A DNA stretch of 64,000 nt from Pseudomonas monsensis. Lineage in GTDB: Bacteria > Pseudomonadota > Gammaproteobacteria > Pseudomonadales > Pseudomonadaceae. The stretch covers positions 5,041,001 through 5,105,000 of the forward strand of contig NZ_CP077087.1 of assembly GCF_014268495.2 (NCBI RefSeq), given 5' to 3'. The position numbers were made by a program, and so were the translations under genes. The notes beneath the pieces are model-generated. The model saw nothing but the letters and a program-made list of their open reading frames with translations, ran no database searches and was not told the origin of the DNA. This document shows, piece by piece, positions 59,424 to 64,000 of this stretch. The first letter of the stretch is position 1. Every line of letters starts with the position of its first letter.

Positions 59424-59951
59424 TCAGAGACGCAAGCGCCCGCCACGACTGCGTGCGGCGCCCAGACCGTGAGGCAACAGACTGGAGCGGGTGTGCGCGT
59501 GACAAATGGCGATCGCCAGGGCATCCGAGGCATCGATCTGCGGTTTGCTGGTCAGTTTCAGCATGTGCATGACCATCATCTGCACTTGTTCTTTATTAGC
59601 CGCCCCGGTGCCGACCACGGCTTGCTTGACCTGTGTTGCAGTGTACTCGGCAATCTCCAGGCACTCTTCAGCGCCCGCCACAATAGCAGCCCCGCGGGCC
59701 TGTCCCAGCTTCAGCGCTGAATCGGCATTTTTTGCCATGAACACTTTTTCGATGCCCATGGTCACCGGACCGTAGGTCTGAATGATTTCACGCACGCCGC
59801 GATAGACGATCTGCAGACGCTCATGCAGTTCGCCGGCGCCGGTGCGGATACAGCCCGAGGCCACGTAGATACAGCCACCGCGCCCGGTATCGCGAACAAT
59901 CCCGTAACCGGTGATGCGCGAGCCGGGGTCGATACCAAGAATTAAAGTCAT
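59424..59951 (-). CDS. ruvC: Holliday junction endonuclease RuvC
   Basis: Resolves Holliday junctions. The 175-residue protein has an RNase H-like fold with acidic residues in '[13 protein letters not shown]', 'MGIEKVF' and '[12 protein letters not shown]'. The start at 59951 (MTLILGID) fits the family. It is the first gene of ruvCAB, 114 bases before ruvA. Confidence 0.96.
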   Translation of the reverse strand: MTLILGIDPGSRITGYGIVRDTGRGGCIYVASGCIRTGAGELHERLQIVYRGVREIIQTYGPVTMGIEKVFMAKNADSALKLGQARGAAIVAGAEECLEIAEYTATQVKQAVVGTGAANKEQVQMMVMHMLKLTSKPQIDASDALAIAICHAHTRSSLLPHGLGAARSRGGRLRL

Positions 59952-59983
59952 AGGCCTGCTGGTTCGAAATAACACAAAAACAA

Positions 59984-60075
59984 ATGTGGGAGCTGGCTTG
60001 CCAGCGATGACGGAGTGTCAAGCGCCATCATTACCTGATGGGTCGACGCCATCGCTGGCAAGCCAGCTCCCACAT
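59984..60075. repeat. REPIN-type inverted repeat (GGAGCTGGCTTGCCAGCG type)
   Basis: ATGTGGGAGCTGGCTTGCCA and its complement lie between yebC and ruvC. Confidence 0.9.
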
Positions 60076-60091
60076 TCAAGCCTAGTCGCTC

Positions 60092-60838
60092 TTAACCGAG
60101 CTGAGCGGCCACGTCTTCCGGAATGTCCGCATTGGAATAGACGTTCTGCACATCATCGAGGTCCTCAAGCATGTCGATCATCTTGAGCACCTTCTCCGCG
60201 CCTTCCAGATCCAGCTCGGCACTGGTGGTCGGCTGCATCACGATTTCCGCGTCATCACCCTTGAACCCGGCCGCTTCCAGCGCGTTGCGCACGGCGTAGA
60301 AGCTGGTGAACGAGGTGAACACGTCGATCGAACCGTCGTCGTGGGTCAGCACGTCGTCGGCATCGGCTTCCAGCGCCGCTTCGGTCAAGGCGTCCTCGTC
60401 AACGCCCGGCGCGAAGCTGATCTGGCCCTTGCGTTCGAACAGGTAGGCCACCGAACCGTCGGTGCCAAGGTTGCCCCCGCATTTGCTGAACGCATGGCGC
60501 ACGGCGGCGGCAGTACGGTTGCGGTTGTCGGTCATGCACTCGACCATCACCGCCACACCGCCCGGGCCGTACCCTTCGTAGGTCAGCTCCTCGACGTTGT
60601 CCGCTTCGGTCGCGCCGGCGCCACGGGCCACGGCGCGGTCGATGATGTCGCGGCTCATGTTTGCACCCAGCGCCTTGTCCAGGGCCAGACGCAGACGCGG
60701 GTTGGAACCCGGATCGCCGCCGCCCTGACGGGCGGCAACGGTCAGTTCACGGATCCACTTGGTGAAAATCTTGCCTCTCTTGGCATCCTGACGTTCTTTG
60801 CGGTGCTTGATGTTCGCCCACTTGGAATGACCTGCCAT
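60092..60838 (-). CDS. YebC/PmpR family transcriptional regulator
   Basis: The 248-residue protein starts with the family signature '[20 protein letters not shown]' and includes 'GGSVAYLF'-type and '[18 protein letters not shown]' segments. Family members affect transcription or ribosome progress at difficult motifs. It lies between aspS and ruvC, as in many gammaproteobacteria. Confidence 0.93.
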   Translation of the reverse strand: MAGHSKWANIKHRKERQDAKRGKIFTKWIRELTVAARQGGGDPGSNPRLRLALDKALGANMSRDIIDRAVARGAGATEADNVEELTYEGYGPGGVAVMVECMTDNRNRTAAAVRHAFSKCGGNLGTDGSVAYLFERKGQISFAPGVDEDALTEAALEADADDVLTHDDGSIDVFTSFTSFYAVRNALEAAGFKGDDAEIVMQPTTSAELDLEGAEKVLKMIDMLEDLDDVQNVYSNADIPEDVAAQLG

Positions 60839-60931
60839 AACTCGCTCCGAATTCTCTTTGAAACGTTGCCCGCCGCGCGAAACTGCGCTGGCCGGCAAAC
60901 AAAAAAATCTCGACCTGCTCTCTCTGGAAAG

Positions 60932-60958
60932 AAAAAAGGCGCATCCGAAGATGCGCCT
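60932..60958 (-). terminator. Intrinsic terminator after aspS
   Basis: On the minus strand AGGCGCAT and ATGCGCCT enclose CTTCGG, a stable tetraloop-type hairpin, followed by six T. It is 11 bases after the aspS stop. Confidence 0.93.
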
Positions 60959-60969
60959 TCAGGCCCGTC

Positions 60970-62745
<1,776 letters not shown>

Positions 62746-62853
62746 GGTAGTGGTTCGCTTCTCGTAATTCGAAATTCGGTGGAGATCCCGCCGCACTCAA
62801 GCATTGTGCGACATGTAGAAACTCACGCGTGTCGTTCGACCTGGGCCTGAACC

Positions 62854-63075
62854 CTAGTCAGATTTGTCGCCACCGGCCAGATTCTTCTTGGCGCCGGTCT
62901 TGAAATCGGTTTCGTACCAACCGCTGCCGCTGAGGCGAAAGCCTGGCATGGACAGCTGTTTCCGGAGCTCTGGCGCCTGGCAGGCAGGGCAGTCGACCAG
63001 CGGTGCCTCGCTGATCTTTTGAATGGCTTCCAACTGATGACCACAGGAAGCACATTGGTAATCGTACATCGGCAT
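62854..63075 (-). CDS. FmdB family zinc-ribbon protein
   Basis: A 73-residue protein with the two Cys pairs of a putative regulatory zinc ribbon: 'YQCASCGHQ' and 'DCPACQAPEL'. Precise function unknown. It lies 108 bases upstream of aspS in the same direction and is commonly found there in proteobacteria. Confidence 0.9.
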   Translation of the reverse strand: MPMYDYQCASCGHQLEAIQKISEAPLVDCPACQAPELRKQLSMPGFRLSGSGWYETDFKTGAKKNLAGGDKSD

Positions 63076-63149
63076 GGGGGTGTCTCGGCGATCAGATTGC
63101 CACCGCGCGCAGGGCTTTGCGGCGAAAGAGCGGGATTATATCCATTAAA

Positions 63150-63183
63150 TGCGGCCTGTGCAGCCGTAAGACTGCACAGGCCG
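63150..63183. terminator. Perfect 13-bp hairpin between the RHH gene and fmdB
   Basis: GCGGCCTGTGCAG and CTGCACAGGCCGC enclose 8 bases. On the minus strand it is followed by ATTTAAT, only a weak T-tract, then by a TATAAT-like hexamer (63134-63139) that may be the -10 of the fmdB-aspS promoter. Confidence 0.55.
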
Positions 63184-63207
63184 CGACCTTACTGACGACC
63201 GCCGTTT

Positions 63208-63546
63208 TCAAAGCGCAATGGCGGGCGCCTTCTCCTTGGCGCCGTTCATCACGCACACGACCCGAACCAGTGCACTGAAGTTTTTCACCCCCCCGTGACG
63301 CAATTGCACTTCGCGATCGACGCGGGACAACAGTGAACTGACCGAACAACGATTGTCGGCGGCCATCTGGCCGAGGATGTTCCAGTAGACCTGCTCCAGT
63401 CTCAGGCAGGTCGCATAACCATTCAAACGAACGGACCGGGATAACGGCCGGATCAATGACATGTCGAATTCATTGACGAACGAATCGACTCTCAACGCAT
63501 GAGGCACGCCAGTATGGCTGTCGCCTCGCCTGTCTCCATCTAACAT
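63208..63546 (-). CDS. Ribbon-helix-helix domain protein
   Basis: A 112-residue probable DNA-binding protein. The RHH_4-type block starts 'RSVRLNGYATCLRLEQVYW' followed by 'SVSSLLSRVDREV' and 'NFSALVRVVCVM'. The N-terminal 29 residues before 'MSLIRPLSRS' are not family-like, so translation may start there (63462 region) rather than at 63546. Target unknown. Confidence 0.75.
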   Translation of the reverse strand: MLDGDRRGDSHTGVPHALRVDSFVNEFDMSLIRPLSRSVRLNGYATCLRLEQVYWNILGQMAADNRCSVSSLLSRVDREVQLRHGGVKNFSALVRVVCVMNGAKEKAPAIAL

Positions 63547-63732
63547 ATCGGTGACACTCCTTTGTCATCTCTGCCTGTTGTGAAAGTCACTCCCTGTGGC
63601 CCTCATAAAAGCGCAGACGCAAAGTTATATCCAGATGACTTATTGACCATCAACGTAGGATAAGCCAACGACAGCAGTAAGATTGCGGACAGCGCGCGAG
63701 CAACCCTCAGGCCTGCCCGCGCGCGCCGTCGG

Positions 63733-64000
63733 TCAGGCCTCGAGCAAGGCGCGCAACATCCATGCAGTTTTCTCATGCACTTGCATACGCTGGGTCAACA
63801 AGTCGGCCGTCGGCTCGTCGCTGACCTTGTCCAGCAGCGGGAAAATGCCACGCGCGGTACGGGTCACGGCTTCCTGCCCCTCGACCAGTTGTTTGATCAT
63901 GGCCTCCGCGCTCGGGACCCCCTCCTCCTCCTTGATAGAAGAAAGACGTGCGTAAGTGGCATAGGCGCCCGGCGCCGGGAACCCCAGGGCCCGGATACGC
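63733..64000 (-). CDS. Dps-like DNA-protection/ferritin protein, C-terminal part
   Basis: The frame enters from the right edge and ends in TGA at 63733-63735, giving about 89 residues. They end 'QVHEKTAWMLRALLEA', a typical C-terminal helix of Dps/miniferritin proteins. Helices with 'LVEGQEAVTRTARGIFP' and 'DEPTADLLTQRM' come before it. The ferroxidase residues lie outside the window. Confidence 0.85.
   Translation of the reverse strand, partial: RIRALGFPAPGAYATYARLSSIKEEEGVPSAEAMIKQLVEGQEAVTRTARGIFPLLDKVSDEPTADLLTQRMQVHEKTAWMLRALLEA

Overview
The window reads as chromosomal sequence from a Pseudomonas of the fluorescens/putida type. GC content is high. The glucose locus order (eda-pgl-zwf, hexR, oprB, glucose ABC transporter, gtrS-gltR, glk-edd, gap) is the one known from pseudomonads. 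REPIN-type hairpins built on GTGGGAGC lie between many genes, and ArcDABC, GcsR/Gcv2 and Tol-Pal are all in pseudomonad form. No prophage, integrase, transposase or CRISPR array is visible. Almost every gene belongs to a recognised family. The less familiar material is in promoters, mRNA leaders and intergenic repeats.

Layout. 1-1020: end of a class V aminotransferase, then an intradiol dioxygenase. 1.2-21.2 kb: the complete Entner-Doudoroff and glucose uptake locus. It includes an AGE-family epimerase and a hexose-6-phosphate mutarotase, controlled by HexR and the GtrS/GltR two-component pair. Seven leaders here (zwf, oprB, gtsA, the AGE epimerase, gltR, edd, gap) carry A-rich AAnAAnAA motifs of the Hfq/Crc type. 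21.4-26.4 kb: an iron/heme unit made of an ECF sigma factor, a FecR-type anti-sigma, a TonB receptor with an N-terminal signalling domain, and a heme oxygenase. The receptor and heme oxygenase share an identically spaced bipartite promoter-like sequence. 26.6-31 kb: a DUF454 membrane protein, a chemoreceptor and a CaiB-like CoA-transferase.

31-39.3 kb: two divergent ArcD-type antiporters. One overlaps an alkA glycosylase gene; the other heads arcABC (arginine deiminase pathway) plus a small DUF5064 gene. 39.8-47.8 kb: the sigma-54 activator GcsR, three GcsR-like palindromes, a -24/-12 promoter and the gcvH-gcvP-sdaA-gcvT operon for glycine/serine catabolism. 47.8-49 kb: a long leader with a cold-shock protein, then an RDD membrane protein. 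49.1-52 kb: nadA, tRNA-Lys(TTT), queC and queE. 52.1-57.5 kb: ybgC-tolQRAB-pal-cpoB (cell-envelope division machinery). 57.6-63.5 kb: ruvCAB, yebC, aspS, an FmdB zinc-ribbon gene and a ribbon-helix-helix gene. A Dps-like gene runs off the right edge.

Repeats. At least ten REPIN-like elements of three sequence types are present. A second family consists of five loci with nested CCCTCTCCC/GGGAGAGGG hairpins. In four of the five these enclose a core based on TCGACCTGAAA; at three loci it has been tandemly copied with locus-specific variation, and at one it appears once, inverted. A third family starts with AGCAGCTGC and ends with CTGCT, and occurs in the heme and glycine loci. In two places a repeat supplies the last codons of a gene (hxuI-like sigma factor, alkA).
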